NCBI RefSeq assembly: GCF_007990635.1
Contig: NZ_AP019846.1
Coordinates: forward strand, 1,426,001-1,490,000
DNA: 64,000 nucleotides
Source of the DNA: Leptotrichia hongkongensis
Lineage (GTDB): Bacteria; Fusobacteriota; Fusobacteriia; Fusobacteriales; Leptotrichiaceae
Reading direction: 5' to 3'
A program made the translations under genes and the position numbers. How positions within the stretch are numbered: position 1 is the stretch's first letter; the number at the start of each line of letters is the position of its first letter. Positions 18,207 through 28,895 of this stretch are shown piece by piece. The notes below the pieces were generated by a model that ran no database searches, had not been told where the DNA came from, and saw only the letters and a list, made by a program, of their open reading frames with translations.

Positions 18207-18235
18207 TTTAGAAATTTGAGAAAGTATGTTATAAT
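18207..18235 (+). promoter_or_regulatory. Promoter of the DKNYY block
   Basis: TTTAGA, a 17-base spacer and TATAAT, about 115 bases before the first gene of the block. The -35 box is weak and the -10 box perfect. The rest of the gap 17973-18351 holds only the prepilin promoter, a short repeat and A+T-rich leader. Confidence 0.5.
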
Positions 18236-18351
18236 TTTATAGAAAACTCTCTTTAAACTTGAACTTAGTATTTATAATTCTTTCAGAAAAATTTTCTAAG
18301 ATTATTTAGTTTTTAAGAAGTTGAAATCAAAAAAATTTAAGGAGAAAAAAT

Positions 18352-19020
18352 ATGAATAAAAAATTTTATTACAAGCCATTAATTGAATATACAGATTATG
18401 CTGGGAGAAAATATATTAAACCTGAAAAAGCAGGGGATTTAAAGGAAGATATGGAGCTTTTTAGAAAAAATGGACAGAATGCACGAAAGATTTTTACTGA
18501 AATAGCCAAATCTGTTGAGGAAAATGTGGAGGGATTTCATTTGCAGAAAGTTAGCAGCTGGATGAATCAAGGACAGGTTGCAAGACCTTATCTTTGGGTG
18601 TTTTTGAAGCAGGATGGAGATACTGAAAATGAATCTGGAATTGCACTTAGAGTCTTTAAAAATGAGAAAACTAAAAAAGTCGGAATTTCGATGGAAGTGA
18701 ATTTTGTTGAACGTAAAATTGGGGAAAATACTCTTGAAAGACAGAATAAGGTTTTAGACTTGCCAATTAAGAAGCCACTTTATTATTTTGTGCAGTTTTC
18801 AAAAAGTAAGGAAAACTGTATGCTGGATAGAATTGAAGGAAGTGAAAAAAATAGGGAAAAATTACTTGAAGATATGAAAGAGAAAAATATCAGAAAAGTG
18901 CTTGTTAAATTTGATGTGGAAGAAATTGAAAAATTTGAAAATCTTGAAGATTTGACAAAGGAATTTTTAAAAGGCTTTAAATTACTGATGCCATTTTATT
19001 TAAAAACGAAAGAAATTTAG
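18352..19020 (+). CDS. Hypothetical protein leading the DKNYY block
   Basis: I do not recognise this 222-residue protein. It has no signal peptide or membrane segment, so it should be cytoplasmic. Residues 75-110 (SSWMNQGQVARPYLWVFLK) are the most structured-looking part and recall N-terminal modules of some restriction-type proteins, but the likeness is too weak to name. The C-terminal half is rich in Lys and Glu. AAGGAGAAAAAAT precedes the ATG. It ends 12 bases before the chosen start of the first DKNYY gene, so it is probably cotranscribed with that secreted family. Confidence 0.6.
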   Translation: MNKKFYYKPLIEYTDYAGRKYIKPEKAGDLKEDMELFRKNGQNARKIFTEIAKSVEENVEGFHLQKVSSWMNQGQVARPYLWVFLKQDGDTENESGIALRVFKNEKTKKVGISMEVNFVERKIGENTLERQNKVLDLPIKKPLYYFVQFSKSKENCMLDRIEGSEKNREKLLEDMKEKNIRKVLVKFDVEEIEKFENLEDLTKEFLKGFKLLMPFYLKTKEI

Positions 19021-19032
19021 GGAGTGATAATT

Positions 19033-20106
19033 TTGAATTTAAAAAAATTGTTAAAAATATTTGGGTTGTTAATTTGGGCAGGAAATATTGGAAATGCAGA
19101 ATATATAAAAAGAAATGGAGAAATTTATTATCGGGACTGGAGTGAAGAAAAGACAAGAATATTAAAAAATATAGATAAAAAATCCTTTGAAATATTGGAA
19201 AATGATTTTGCAAAAGATAAGAATAATATTTATTATCAAGGGGAAAAGATTGAAAAGATAGATCCTAAAAGTGCTAAAATATTTGGAAGTCATTTTGTGA
19301 AGGATGAGAAAATGGTTTTTGATGCTGATGAAAAAAAGGAATTGAAAGATGTGGATACGAAAACGCTTAAATCGGTTGGAGATTATTATTTTAAAGATAA
19401 GAACAATGCTTATTTTGATATGAAAAAAATTGATGAAAAAGTTGATTTAGAGACATTTGTTTATTTGGACTTTTTTTATGCTAAAGATAAGAATAATCTG
19501 TATTTTTATGGACAAAAAGTGAAAGGTGTAAGTCCGAATAATTTTGAGTTTTGGACTTCGTTAAGCAGTGTTCCTGACAATATCATTAAAAGCGGAAATG
19601 ATTTTTATCTTGTTTATGAAAATAATTCGAATGAAAAAATATATGCCAAAAAAATGGATTTTCCAATTGACAAGGATACTTTTGAAAGTTTTTCCATGAG
19701 GGTTTATAAAGATAAAAATAATTTTTATTATTATGATGAAACTGATGATATAAAAAAAGGAAAAACACTTATTAAATTTAAAAATGAAGCTGATATAAAA
19801 ACACTTAAATTTTTGAAGGAAAAAAATGGCGAAAAAAGTGATGAATATATAAAAGATGAAAAGAATGTCTATTATGTGGATGAAGAAAATGTAGAGATAA
19901 AAAAGATAGAAAATGCTGATTACAAAACCTTTCAAGTTATTGAATACTTATATGCAAAGGATAAAAACAATGTTTATTATCAAGGGAAAAAGTTAAATAA
20001 TGTTAATCCAAATTACTTTAAAATTGTAGACAATGAAATAAAATATAATAATGTGTTTTATAAAATTGATGAAAATATGAATCTTATAAAAATAGAAAGA
20101 AAATAA
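19033..20106 (+). CDS. Secreted DKNYY-repeat protein A
   Basis: Exported protein of the DKNYY family, function unknown. A Sec signal peptide (LLKIFGLLIWAGNIGNA, likely cut before EYIK) is followed by about eight repeats of 30-40 residues. Each repeat centres on FxKDKNNxYYxGKK and ends with a DxKTFExL segment, for example YAKDKNNLYFYGQKVKGV. Repeats alternate aromatic and charged residues, suggesting a stacked beta fold. I start at the TTG at 19033, eight bases after GGAG, because the resulting N-terminus aligns with the three paralogues downstream; a GTG at 19024 is the alternative. First of four tandem paralogues. Confidence 0.88.
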   Translation: MNLKKLLKIFGLLIWAGNIGNAEYIKRNGEIYYRDWSEEKTRILKNIDKKSFEILENDFAKDKNNIYYQGEKIEKIDPKSAKIFGSHFVKDEKMVFDADEKKELKDVDTKTLKSVGDYYFKDKNNAYFDMKKIDEKVDLETFVYLDFFYAKDKNNLYFYGQKVKGVSPNNFEFWTSLSSVPDNIIKSGNDFYLVYENNSNEKIYAKKMDFPIDKDTFESFSMRVYKDKNNFYYYDETDDIKKGKTLIKFKNEADIKTLKFLKEKNGEKSDEYIKDEKNVYYVDEENVEIKKIENADYKTFQVIEYLYAKDKNNVYYQGKKLNNVNPNYFKIVDNEIKYNNVFYKIDENMNLIKIERK

Positions 20107-20173
20107 AAAGTTGAAAAGTTAAAAAGGTATTTTATTTACTAAAAATTAAAGATTATAAAAAAGGAGTAAGTGT

Positions 20174-23100
20174 ATGAAAAGAAAAAATTTATTAAAAATA
20201 TTAATTTTATTTATCCTAGCAGGAAGCATTGCAAATGCGGAATATTTAAAGGAAAATGGTGAAATTTATTATAAAATGCCATATTATGAGATTAAGTCGA
20301 AAGTAAAAGATGTAGATATTGAAAGTTTTGAACCTTTAAAGGAAGATAGAGAGCTTATTGGTGATTATTATGCAAAAGATAATAAATATGTTTATTTTTA
20401 TGGTAAGAAACTTAAAGATGTTTTGCCTGAAGGATTTGAAACAGTAAAAGAAAATTATGTGAAAGATAGTAAAAATGTATATAAAATTGAAGCTGAGATT
20501 ACAGATAGTATACCAATATCTTCGGATAATAAAATAAATACGAAAAAAATATCTTTAGATGGACTTGATGTTAAAACTTTTAGAGCTTTAGAAAATAGCA
20601 AAGATGTTACTAGCATAGATTATTTTGTTGATAAAAATAATATTTACTATGCCTATGAGAATTTGGAAAAAATACAAGGAGCAGATAAAAATTCTTTTGA
20701 GGTTTTGGGTTATTATGATCGCAAAAGATAAAAATAATGTTTATTATAACGGTAAAAAGATGGAAAACGTGGATTCTAAGAGTTTTAAAAATTTTGGTAA
20801 TTTTATAGGAAAAGATAAAAATAGAGTTTTTTACATTACAGGAAATGAGGATATTAAAGATGCTGATGCGGAAAGTTTTGAGATAATGGGAGATACTTAT
20901 TATTTTAAAGATAAAAATAATATTTTTGTTATTAAATACAGTAATGAGTTTCCTGCTGGACAAGGTTTTATAAAATTACCAAATATTGATAGAAACAGTT
21001 TTATTACTTTGAGCGAGGAAATTGGAAAAGATAAAAACGGCGTTTACTATTTTGGTGAAAAAATAAAAGAAATTAATCCGAATAATGTTAGAGTTATTGA
21101 AGAAATGGGACAGGATAATTATATTCTTCAAAGCGAAAATAATTACTATTTGACATTTAATAGCAATAGCGATTTGTATGACAGAAAAAACGATAAAATT
21201 GAAGCAAAAAAAATAAATAATTTGAACATTGATTTTAGTACATTTAAGTATTTTGAAATTTTAAATTACTATAAAGATAAAAACAGTTTTTATTATCGTT
21301 CAGATAATGATTTAAAAAAATCAAAAGTGAAATTGATGTTAAAAGTGCTGATAAAATGCTTGAGTTAAATGATTTTGTAAAAGATAAAAATAATCTGTAT
21401 TATTTTTCTAATGGAAAAATTGAGAAAATAAATTTGAATATTGATGTAAAAAGTTTAGAATTTTTTGATGACATTGATTCTTCTTATAGCAATTATATAA
21501 AAGATAGAAATAACGTATATTTTGTAGATAATAAAAACGGAAAGTAAAAATAGTAAAAAATGCTGATAAAAATACATTTCAAATTGTAAACGGAAATTAT
21601 GGAGTAGATGGAAAAAATGTTTATTATAATGGAGAAAAGCTAGATTCTGTTGGTATTGAAGGGCTTAAAATTTTTGATGATAGTTACTTAAAGGATAATA
21701 AAAATGTCTATGAGATTTATACGACAGATGACGGAAAAACTAAAATAAGAACAATAAAAAATTTAAACATTGATGTGACAAGTTTTGAGAATATTTTAAA
21801 AGAAGCATTTTATAAAGATAAAAATTCGATTTATTATGTCGATATGACTGAAGATAAACAGGAATTAAAAAAACTGGAAGGAGCAGATGCTGATACATTT
21901 GAGCTGGGAATTTTTTCAAAAGATAAAAATAGCGTATATGTTGACAAACAGAGATTGGAAGGTGTTAGTCCAAAAGGATTTGAAGTATTGAACAGTGATT
22001 TGAGTTTTATAAAAGATTATAAGAATGTTTTTTATTTGGATAGAGCAGAGGATGGCATAACTTTCATACCAAGAGTGCAAAATATAGAAGGAGTAGATAT
22101 TGCAACTTTGGAATTTGCTGGAGGACATTATAGCAAATATTATAAAGACAAAAACAATGTTTATTTTATGGATAACAGAGATGGTAAAATAAAATTCAAA
22201 AAATTATCCTATGTAAATCCGAAAACATTTGAAATGGTGGATGATACTTTTGCGAGAGATGATAAAAACCTTTATATATTTGAATATAAATTAAACGGAA
22301 TTGATCCAAAGACATTTAAAAAATTAAGTTATGAAATAGTAAAAGATAAAAATGGACTATATTTCTTAGAAGATATTGAAAAAGAAAATGAAAATATAGA
22401 AATAAAAGTTCGAAAACTAAATATAAAAGGATTAGATTTAAAAACTTTTGAACATATTGATGGCAACTATTATAAAGATAAAAATTATGTTTATTATGAA
22501 TCAGATAATAATCTTTATAAAATAGAAAATACTGATTTAAAAACTTTTGAAATTTTAGATTCAAGTTATACTGGTTATGGTAATTTCTCAAAAGATAAAG
22601 ATTATATTTATCTAAATAATAAGAAATTAGAAGAAATAGATGCAAAAACTTTTGAAAAAATGCGGGCTAATCTTATAAGGGATAAAAATGGTATTTATAA
22701 AATTGAAGAAGACGAGGGAAAATACAAATTTAAAATAGTTCCAATCAATATAAAAATTGATTTCAAAAATCTAAAAACTTAGATTTGGGATATTTTAAAG
22801 ATAGCAAAAATGTTTATTATTTTGACGTGGATAAATTTGAAAAATAGAAGGGGCAGAGGCTAGTTCATTTGAATCTTTAGATACTGGTTTTTACAAAGAA
22901 CCTAAATACAACTTAGGTGACTATGTATGGGTAAAAAGATAGTTGGAATGGATTTTAAAGATATTGAAAATAGAGATGAGGAATGGTCAATTATAGAACT
23001 GGAGGGAACGTGGATAAAATACAAAGATAACGTTTACTATAAAGGAAAAAAATTAAAAGGAATCAGCTCTGATAATTTTAGTTATTTTGATGGCGGATTA

Positions 23101-23448
23101 TGGTATGAAATAATACTATCTGATAAAAATGGTGTTTATAAATTTACTGAAACTGAAGATAACAAAAAAACAATAGAAGTAACTCGATTGGATAGTAAAG
23201 GCATTGATTTAGAAACTCTTGAAAGAATTTATTCGCCAATGGACAGTTCCTATTATTTCAAAGATAAGAATGGCGTTTATTTTATGGATGGAAATAAATT
23301 TGTAAAAATAAATGGAGCAGATAAAGACAGTTTTAGGGTAACAATGACTGGAAAATACGGAAAAGATAAGAATAACGTTTATTTCGAAGGGAAGAAAATG
23401 GAAGGGAAAAATCCAGTTGACTTTGAGGAGGAAATGGAGATTAAGTAA
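20174..23448 (+). pseudogene. Secreted DKNYY-repeat protein B, broken by frameshifts
   Basis: One large paralogue reading in five frame-shifted pieces. It starts at ATG 20174 behind AAGGAG with signal peptide LLKILILFILAGSIANA, then continues in DKNYY repeats throughout. Breaks lie at an extra base in TATGATC near 20717, an A7 run 21314-21320, an A3 run 21541-21543, A5 runs 22773-22777 and 22840-22844, and a G3 run 22929-22931. Deleting one base at the first and adding one at each of the others restores exactly 1093 codons. Repeats such as YFKDKNGVYFMDGNKFVKI stay well conserved on both sides of every break. That argues for consensus errors or very recent decay. If intact it would be the largest member, about 1092 residues. 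Confidence 0.8.
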
Positions 23449-23501
23449 TAAAAATTATTTTATTTGAATTGTTAACTTGAGAATAAAAAAGGAGAGTTGT
23501 T

Positions 23502-25310
23502 GTGAACATTAAAGGACATTTGTTAAAAATTCTACTTTTGTTTGTTTTGGCGGGGAGTATTGTGAATGCAGATATTCGTGTGATGCCTTTTTATGAAATT
23601 CATGGAAATAGTGTGTACTATAGAACAGAAAATGGATTAAAAAAATTGCCGAATGCAGATGCGAAAACATTTGAGATTTTGGGTTATCATATTGCAAAAG
23701 ATAAAAATTCTGTTTATTATTGGGATGAAAAATTAAATAAAATAGATCCAAAAACTTTTGAAGTAGTTGAAGGATATTACATTACAATGTTTAAAGATAA
23801 AAATGGAATTTATACTTTTGGAAAAAATTATGATAAATTAAAAATTATAAATTTTAAAGAAAATGGGATTGATATAGATTTTAATGACTTTAAAGTAATT
23901 TCAAGCAAAGATCCAACTATTTATAAAAATAAAAATGATATTTATTTCCAAAAAGGTGGAAAAATTTTACAAATTAAAAATGTGGATGCAAAAACTTTTG
24001 AAAAAATAAATGGACGTAGCTATCTTGATAATAAATATTATCGGGATAAAAACAATGTTTACTATTTTTCTGAAGATAAAATGTTGAAACTAGAAAATGC
24101 AGATAGAAACAGTGTTAATGAATTAAGTGAAAATATTTTAAAAGATAAAAATTATGTCTATTTTGAAAATCAACAAATAAAAGGTTTAGATGTTAACAGC
24201 TTTAAAGTTATTTATGAAAATAGAATATCAGAACCCAAAAATTTGATAAAAGATAAAAATGGTATCTATTATATTGATGAGAATAAAAAAACTTTAATAA
24301 AATTTAGAAATGATGAGATAGATACAAAAAGTTTTGAAATAGCGAATGAAACGTTGGATGATTATTTCAAGGATAAAAATAATATTTATTATTTGGATGA
24401 GTATAAACTTCATAGGTTAGATGATTTGGATATTGAGACTTATCAAAATATTTCTATGACAAGATACAAAAAGGATAAAAATAATTTGTTCTTTAAATGG
24501 AAAAAAGTAAAAAATGTTAATCCTAATGATGTTGAAATAATTGAAAATGACTTTATCAAAATAAAAGGTACATTATATGAAATTTCTAATTTTGAGGAAA
24601 AAGAAGTTGAAATAGCACCTTTAACAGTTGATATAAACACTTTTGAACATATTGATAACAGATATTATAAGGACAAAACTAACATTTATTATGATAAAAA
24701 TGGAAAATTAAAAAAAATAGAAGATGTAAATTTCAAAAGTTTTGGAATACTAGAAGAAAATTCTTATTTTGGAAAAGATAAAAATAATATTTATTATAAA
24801 GGCGATAAATTAGAAAAAATAGATAGAAATAGTTTTAAAGTATTAAATGAATCTTACGATAATTCTATAATAAAAGATAAAAATGGAATTTATATATTAA
24901 CTAAAGAGAGTAGCATAAAAACAATTAAAATTGATAAAAATATTAAGAATATTGATTTTAATAGTTTTGAAGAAATTACAAATTATCCTTATGTTTTTAA
25001 AGATAAAAATACTGTTTATACTTTAAATACAGATGATGATAAAATTGCTACTGTTTTCAATTTTAGAGGAATTGATTATAAAATAAATGAATTAAGTGAT
25101 GCAAATCCTAATATATTTGATATGATTGAACTTAATTATTTTAAAGATGATAAAAATGTTTACTATTTTTCAGATAAAGAAAAAATGATAAAGAAAATTA
25201 AAAATGTAGACAGTGAAAGTTTTGAAATAATGAATGATGACTATGCAAAAGATAAGAATGGTGAATATTATCGTGGAGAAAAGATTAGAGAAAATAGAGA
25301 AATTAAATAG
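23502..25310 (+). CDS. Secreted DKNYY-repeat protein C
   Basis: A 602-residue exported paralogue. GTG start behind AAAGGAGAGTTGTT, signal peptide LLKILLLFVLAGSIVNA, likely cut before DIRV. About fourteen repeats follow, many with strict KDKNxxYY cores, for example YHIAKDKNSVYYWDEKLNKI, alternating with NADAKTFEIL-type segments. No membrane anchor, LPXTG-like signal, lipobox or autotransporter barrel is present, so the protein may be periplasmic or released. Length variation between paralogues looks like gain and loss of whole repeats. Molecular role unknown. Confidence 0.88.
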   Translation: MNIKGHLLKILLLFVLAGSIVNADIRVMPFYEIHGNSVYYRTENGLKKLPNADAKTFEILGYHIAKDKNSVYYWDEKLNKIDPKTFEVVEGYYITMFKDKNGIYTFGKNYDKLKIINFKENGIDIDFNDFKVISSKDPTIYKNKNDIYFQKGGKILQIKNVDAKTFEKINGRSYLDNKYYRDKNNVYYFSEDKMLKLENADRNSVNELSENILKDKNYVYFENQQIKGLDVNSFKVIYENRISEPKNLIKDKNGIYYIDENKKTLIKFRNDEIDTKSFEIANETLDDYFKDKNNIYYLDEYKLHRLDDLDIETYQNISMTRYKKDKNNLFFKWKKVKNVNPNDVEIIENDFIKIKGTLYEISNFEEKEVEIAPLTVDINTFEHIDNRYYKDKTNIYYDKNGKLKKIEDVNFKSFGILEENSYFGKDKNNIYYKGDKLEKIDRNSFKVLNESYDNSIIKDKNGIYILTKESSIKTIKIDKNIKNIDFNSFEEITNYPYVFKDKNTVYTLNTDDDKIATVFNFRGIDYKINELSDANPNIFDMIELNYFKDDKNVYYFSDKEKMIKKIKNVDSESFEIMNDDYAKDKNGEYYRGEKIRENREIK

Positions 25311-25436
25311 TATAAATTTCAAAAAAAATGATATAATAAAACCAGAAATTTAAAAAAAAATAATATGTATAACAAAAAATTACTGTATTTTAAACGAGGT
25401 TTTAGTATAAGAATTAGATATTTAAAAGGAGTCGAT

Positions 25437-27113
25437 ATGAAAATTAGGAAAAATTTGTTAAAAATTTTAACATTGCTTATTTTATCAGGAAACATTATAA
25501 ATGCGGGCTATATTAAAGAAAAAAATAAAATTTATTTCATTGACACAATGGAAGATTCTGAGAAAAAAGAAATTGTAAAAAATATTGATTTTAGGACTTT
25601 TAAAATTTTTGAAGAGAATGATAATTTTGCGAAAGACAAGGATAATGTTTACTATAAGAATAAAAAGCTGAAAAATGTAGATGTGAATTCTTTTCAAGTG
25701 GAAAAATTTTTAATAGCAAAGGATAAGAGTAGTGTGTTTTTTGTGACAAGAGATGAGGTTATAAAATTTAAAGGGTTTAGTCCAGAGAAAAGTGAGATTT
25801 TTTTACAACCTTTTATGCCAAGTATATTACGAAATAAAGATGGAATTTTTACTTTTGATAAATATGAAAACGGTGAAATCACATTAAAATCAATAAAAAC
25901 TAAAGAAATGGATATAAACAGTTTAGAAATATTAAGAGATACATCGATAATTTTGTATTTAAAAGATAAAAATAATGTGTATTATGTTAATTATGTGGAA
26001 AGTAAAGATAATAATGATTATACCAAAGATGAAGAAAATTATGACGACAGAAAAAATATCGAAATTGATATAAAACAAATAATAGGAGCGGATAGTAATA
26101 GTTTTGAAATTATTGAAATTTATGGGAAAGATAAGAATAATATATACGCTTTTGGAAAAAAATTGCTAGGCATTAACCCTAAATCTTTCCAAATAATAAA
26201 TAAAAATGGACTTCTTTTTAAAGATGATAAAGGTGTCTATTATCTTGGAAGAGAAGAAGCAAAAAAAATTCAGAATGCCGATATAAATAGCTTTGAAGAA
26301 GTATCGAAAGAATATTATCGAGATAAAAATAATGTTTATTATTATGATAATTATGATGGCGATGTAAAAAAAGTTAAAGGGGCAGATGCAAAAACTTTTG
26401 AAGCAATAGAAGGCTATGCATTAGGAAGAGATAAAAATGCTGTTTACGACAGAGGGAAGATGATAAAGGGCTTAGACCCTGTGACATTTGAAGATTTAAA
26501 CGGAAATTTTTACAAAGATAAGAATGGAGTTTACTACGAAGGAATGCTAATGAAAGGAATTGATTCAAAATCTTTTGAGCCATTTGTAAATTATACACAT
26601 GTAAAAGATAAAAATGGAATATATTCTTTTTATCAAAAAGAAAATGAAGTTGTTGTTGAAAAAGTTGAAATTTCTCCAGAAATTGATTTAAAAACTTTAC
26701 AACCTATCGAAAATTATTCTGAATATTCAAAAGATAAAAATAACGTTTATTATCATTTTCAAAAAATAGAAGGTGCTGATATAAAAACTTTTGAACCTAA
26801 AGGGTATTCTATTGGAAAAGATAAAATGGGAGTATATTATGAAACTCGTAAAGTAAATGGAGTGGATGTAAATAGCTTTGAAGTTTTGAAAAATGATTTT
26901 TTTAAGGATAAAAATAATGTTTATTATAAAAATAAAAAGTTGGAAATATTCAAACCTAAAAACTTTGAAGTAATAGACTATTCTTTAGTAAAGCAAAATG
27001 AAGATTTGTACTATTTTACTGAAGATGAAAATAATAACACAAAATTTGTTCCATTAGAAAGTAAAAATGTCGATATTGATACTTTTCAAATTCTTGATGA
27101 AGATTATGCATAA
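25437..27113 (+). CDS. Secreted DKNYY-repeat protein D
   Basis: Fourth paralogue, 558 residues from the ATG behind AAAGGAGTCGAT; an upstream ATG at 25365 would put extra residues before the signal peptide LLKILTLLILSGNIINA. About thirteen DKNYY repeats, ending FQILDEDYA at a TAA that stands where KDKN would be expected. Sequence beyond the stop (to 27259) still resembles a repeat, so the natural C-terminus was probably about 45 residues longer. Exported, function unknown. Confidence 0.85.
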   Translation: MKIRKNLLKILTLLILSGNIINAGYIKEKNKIYFIDTMEDSEKKEIVKNIDFRTFKIFEENDNFAKDKDNVYYKNKKLKNVDVNSFQVEKFLIAKDKSSVFFVTRDEVIKFKGFSPEKSEIFLQPFMPSILRNKDGIFTFDKYENGEITLKSIKTKEMDINSLEILRDTSIILYLKDKNNVYYVNYVESKDNNDYTKDEENYDDRKNIEIDIKQIIGADSNSFEIIEIYGKDKNNIYAFGKKLLGINPKSFQIINKNGLLFKDDKGVYYLGREEAKKIQNADINSFEEVSKEYYRDKNNVYYYDNYDGDVKKVKGADAKTFEAIEGYALGRDKNAVYDRGKMIKGLDPVTFEDLNGNFYKDKNGVYYEGMLMKGIDSKSFEPFVNYTHVKDKNGIYSFYQKENEVVVEKVEISPEIDLKTLQPIENYSEYSKDKNNVYYHFQKIEGADIKTFEPKGYSIGKDKMGVYYETRKVNGVDVNSFEVLKNDFFKDKNNVYYKNKKLEIFKPKNFEVIDYSLVKQNEDLYYFTEDENNNTKFVPLESKNVDIDTFQILDEDYA

Positions 27114-27259
27114 GATTTGTAATAATGCCTATTACCAAAACAGGTAAGATTTTTAAGGAAGCAGATGTAAAAACTCTTCATAAACATTATGATGAAAATA
27201 ATAACGGGTACAAAATGAAGGATAAGAAAAAAGTGTATAAAACAAAAGAATTAGACTAA
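27114..27259 (+). pseudogene. Decayed 3' tail of DKNYY gene D
   Basis: After the TAA, fragments such as NNAYYQN and FKEADVKTLHKHYDENNNGY continue the repeat pattern in more than one frame, ending KTKELD and a stop. Nonsense and frame changes occur within 40 bases, so this looks like real loss of the last repeat. Confidence 0.55.
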
Positions 27260-27274
27260 ATAAAATAGTTATAT

Positions 27275-27451
27275 TTATAAAAATGATAATAATTCAAATA
27301 TAAAATATAAAAAATTCACTAAAAAATTTCTGGATGTATTTATAACTTTGTAACTTTCATTATTCATGCATCCAGTCCTGACTCTTCTGATATGATGATA
27401 ACATTTTGAATTAATTTCCCTAAAGTTTCGAGTAAATTTTAACTTTTTCAT
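27275..27451 (-). CDS. Small hypothetical ORF, possibly a gene remnant
   Basis: A 58-residue frame with ATG behind AAGGAGAATAA. It begins MKKLKFTRNFREINSKCYHH, is basic for the first half, and ends in a hydrophobic stretch (NFLVNFLYFIFELLSFL). It could be a tiny membrane-tethered peptide or a truncated gene start left between the DKNYY block and the fucose operon. No family recognised. The rest of 27452-27592 holds nothing I can identify. Confidence 0.35.
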   Translation of the reverse strand: MKKLKFTRNFREINSKCYHHIRRVRTGCMNNESYKVINTSRNFLVNFLYFIFELLSFL

Positions 27452-27592
27452 TTATTCTCCTTTATATTTTTTATTATCTTTGTTAAAAATAATTTCCCCC
27501 TTAACTTCTCCTGTTATTATTCTTGTATATGTTACAGTTATTACATCAATTTTATTTTGATTTTTAGTAAAAATATAATTACATTATCGTTA

Positions 27593-28612
27593 TTATTTTT
27601 TATCTTTAATTTTTACTAATTTTTCTGAATTTCTGAGAGTCAATGTTGGAGATACAATAACTATTTTCTTACTTCTACTACTATTTTTCATTTCTTCAAG
27701 TAAAAGTTTTGCTATTTCCATTCCTGTTTCTTCTATGTCTCTATTTATTGCACTTATATTTATTCCTAATATTTCAAAATATTTATGATTGTCATAGGAT
27801 ACTATTGCTATGTCATCGGGTATTTTTAGATTTTTTTCTCTTATTGCCTGCAATGCTCCTAAAGTCATTTCATTATTACATATAAAGATTGCAGTTATTT
27901 CCTTATTTTTTTCAAGAATTTTTTTTGTGTTTTCATATCCGCTATCAAAGTGAAAATTCCCTTCATATATATTTTCTTCAGATATTTTTTTGTTTTTTTC
28001 CAACATTGCTTTTTTGTATCCTTCTAACCTATTTAATCCATTTGTTGTAGAAAAAGGTCCTGTAATTATCGCAATATTTTCATGTCCTGAATTAATTAAT
28101 GCTTCTGTTGCTAAATAACCACCTTTTATATCATCAAAAAATACTCCCGTAAAAGTTTCATCAAAAATTTGTCTGTCAAATAAAACAAAAGGAATACCTG
28201 AATCAAGCAATACTTTTATATCCTTTTTTTTATGATGCTGAAGAGATATTGAAAGTATAATACCACTTGGTCTCTGTTCAATTACGTTTTGAAATACCTT
28301 TTTTTCTTTCTTTATATTTTCGTCAGTACTGTAAACAAGCATATGTAAATTATTTTTATCCATTATATTAGAAATTCCCTTTATTATATCTCCAAAATAT
28401 GAATTTTGAATATCTGGTATAATTACAGCTACTGTATTTGACTTATTGCTAGATAAGGAACGGGCGATTCCATTTGGTATATAATTTACCTCTTCAATAA
28501 TTTTTAATATTTTTTCTTTTGTTTCTTTACTAACATAACCATTATTTGAAATCACACGAGATACTGTTGATTTTGAAAATCCTGATAATTTAGCTATTTC
28601 TTCTATTTTCAT
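27593..28612 (-). CDS. LacI-family transcriptional regulator, likely of the fucose operon
   Basis: Sugar-responsive repressor. The N-terminal helix-turn-helix and hinge (IEEIAKLSGFSKSTVSRVISNNGYVSKETKEKIL, residues 2-36) is a classic LacI/GalR DNA-binding domain. The remaining 280 residues form the periplasmic-binding-protein-like sensor (VAVIIPDIQNSYFGDIIKGI onward). At 339 residues the length is standard. It sits downstream of fucU on the same strand but beyond a strong terminator, so it is probably transcribed separately. The two GGAACGTTCC-type palindromes before fucA are of the kind LacI proteins bind. That it controls this operon, and that the signal is fucose or a phosphate of it, is inferred. 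Confidence 0.9.
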   Translation of the reverse strand: MKIEEIAKLSGFSKSTVSRVISNNGYVSKETKEKILKIIEEVNYIPNGIARSLSSNKSNTVAVIIPDIQNSYFGDIIKGISNIMDKNNLHMLVYSTDENIKKEKKVFQNVIEQRPSGIILSISLQHHKKKDIKVLLDSGIPFVLFDRQIFDETFTGVFFDDIKGGYLATEALINSGHENIAIITGPFSTTNGLNRLEGYKKAMLEKNKKISEENIYEGNFHFDSGYENTKKILEKNKEITAIFICNNEMTLGALQAIREKNLKIPDDIAIVSYDNHKYFEILGINISAINRDIEETGMEIAKLLLEEMKNSSRSKKIVIVSPTLTLRNSEKLVKIKDKK

Positions 28613-28806
28613 TATATTACTTCCTTAAATCATAAATATTATTTTTTTATTTCAATCATTAATAAATGTTATATCATATTTTACCATTTAAATATTAAAT
28701 ATCAGTTTAGAATTTTTTATTTTTTGAATATAATAAAATTATTTTTTCGGTTTGTCGCAATATATTATAAAATCTATGATTAAAAAATATTTAATAATTG
28801 TAATCT

Positions 28807-28867
28807 ATAAAAAGAACACGATTTAAAGATTAAAATTTAAAGCTTAAAAATCTATAAAATCGTGTTC
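28807..28867 (-). terminator. Terminator at the end of the fucose operon
   Basis: A perfect 11-base stem (GAACACGATTT/AAATCGTGTTC) with a 32-base loop, followed on the minus strand by TTTTTAT. It lies about 30 bases after the fucU stop and separates the operon from lacI. The remaining gap up to 28613 shows no clear operator. Confidence 0.8.
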
Positions 28868-28895
28868 CCTTATTTTGATATTTGTTATTTATACG

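Noticed and set aside
19033-27113. Dense repeated DNA that might look like a CRISPR array or satellite
   Set aside because: Repeats are degenerate at DNA level and conserved only as KDKNxxYY protein units in long reading frames; there are no constant repeats with unique spacers.
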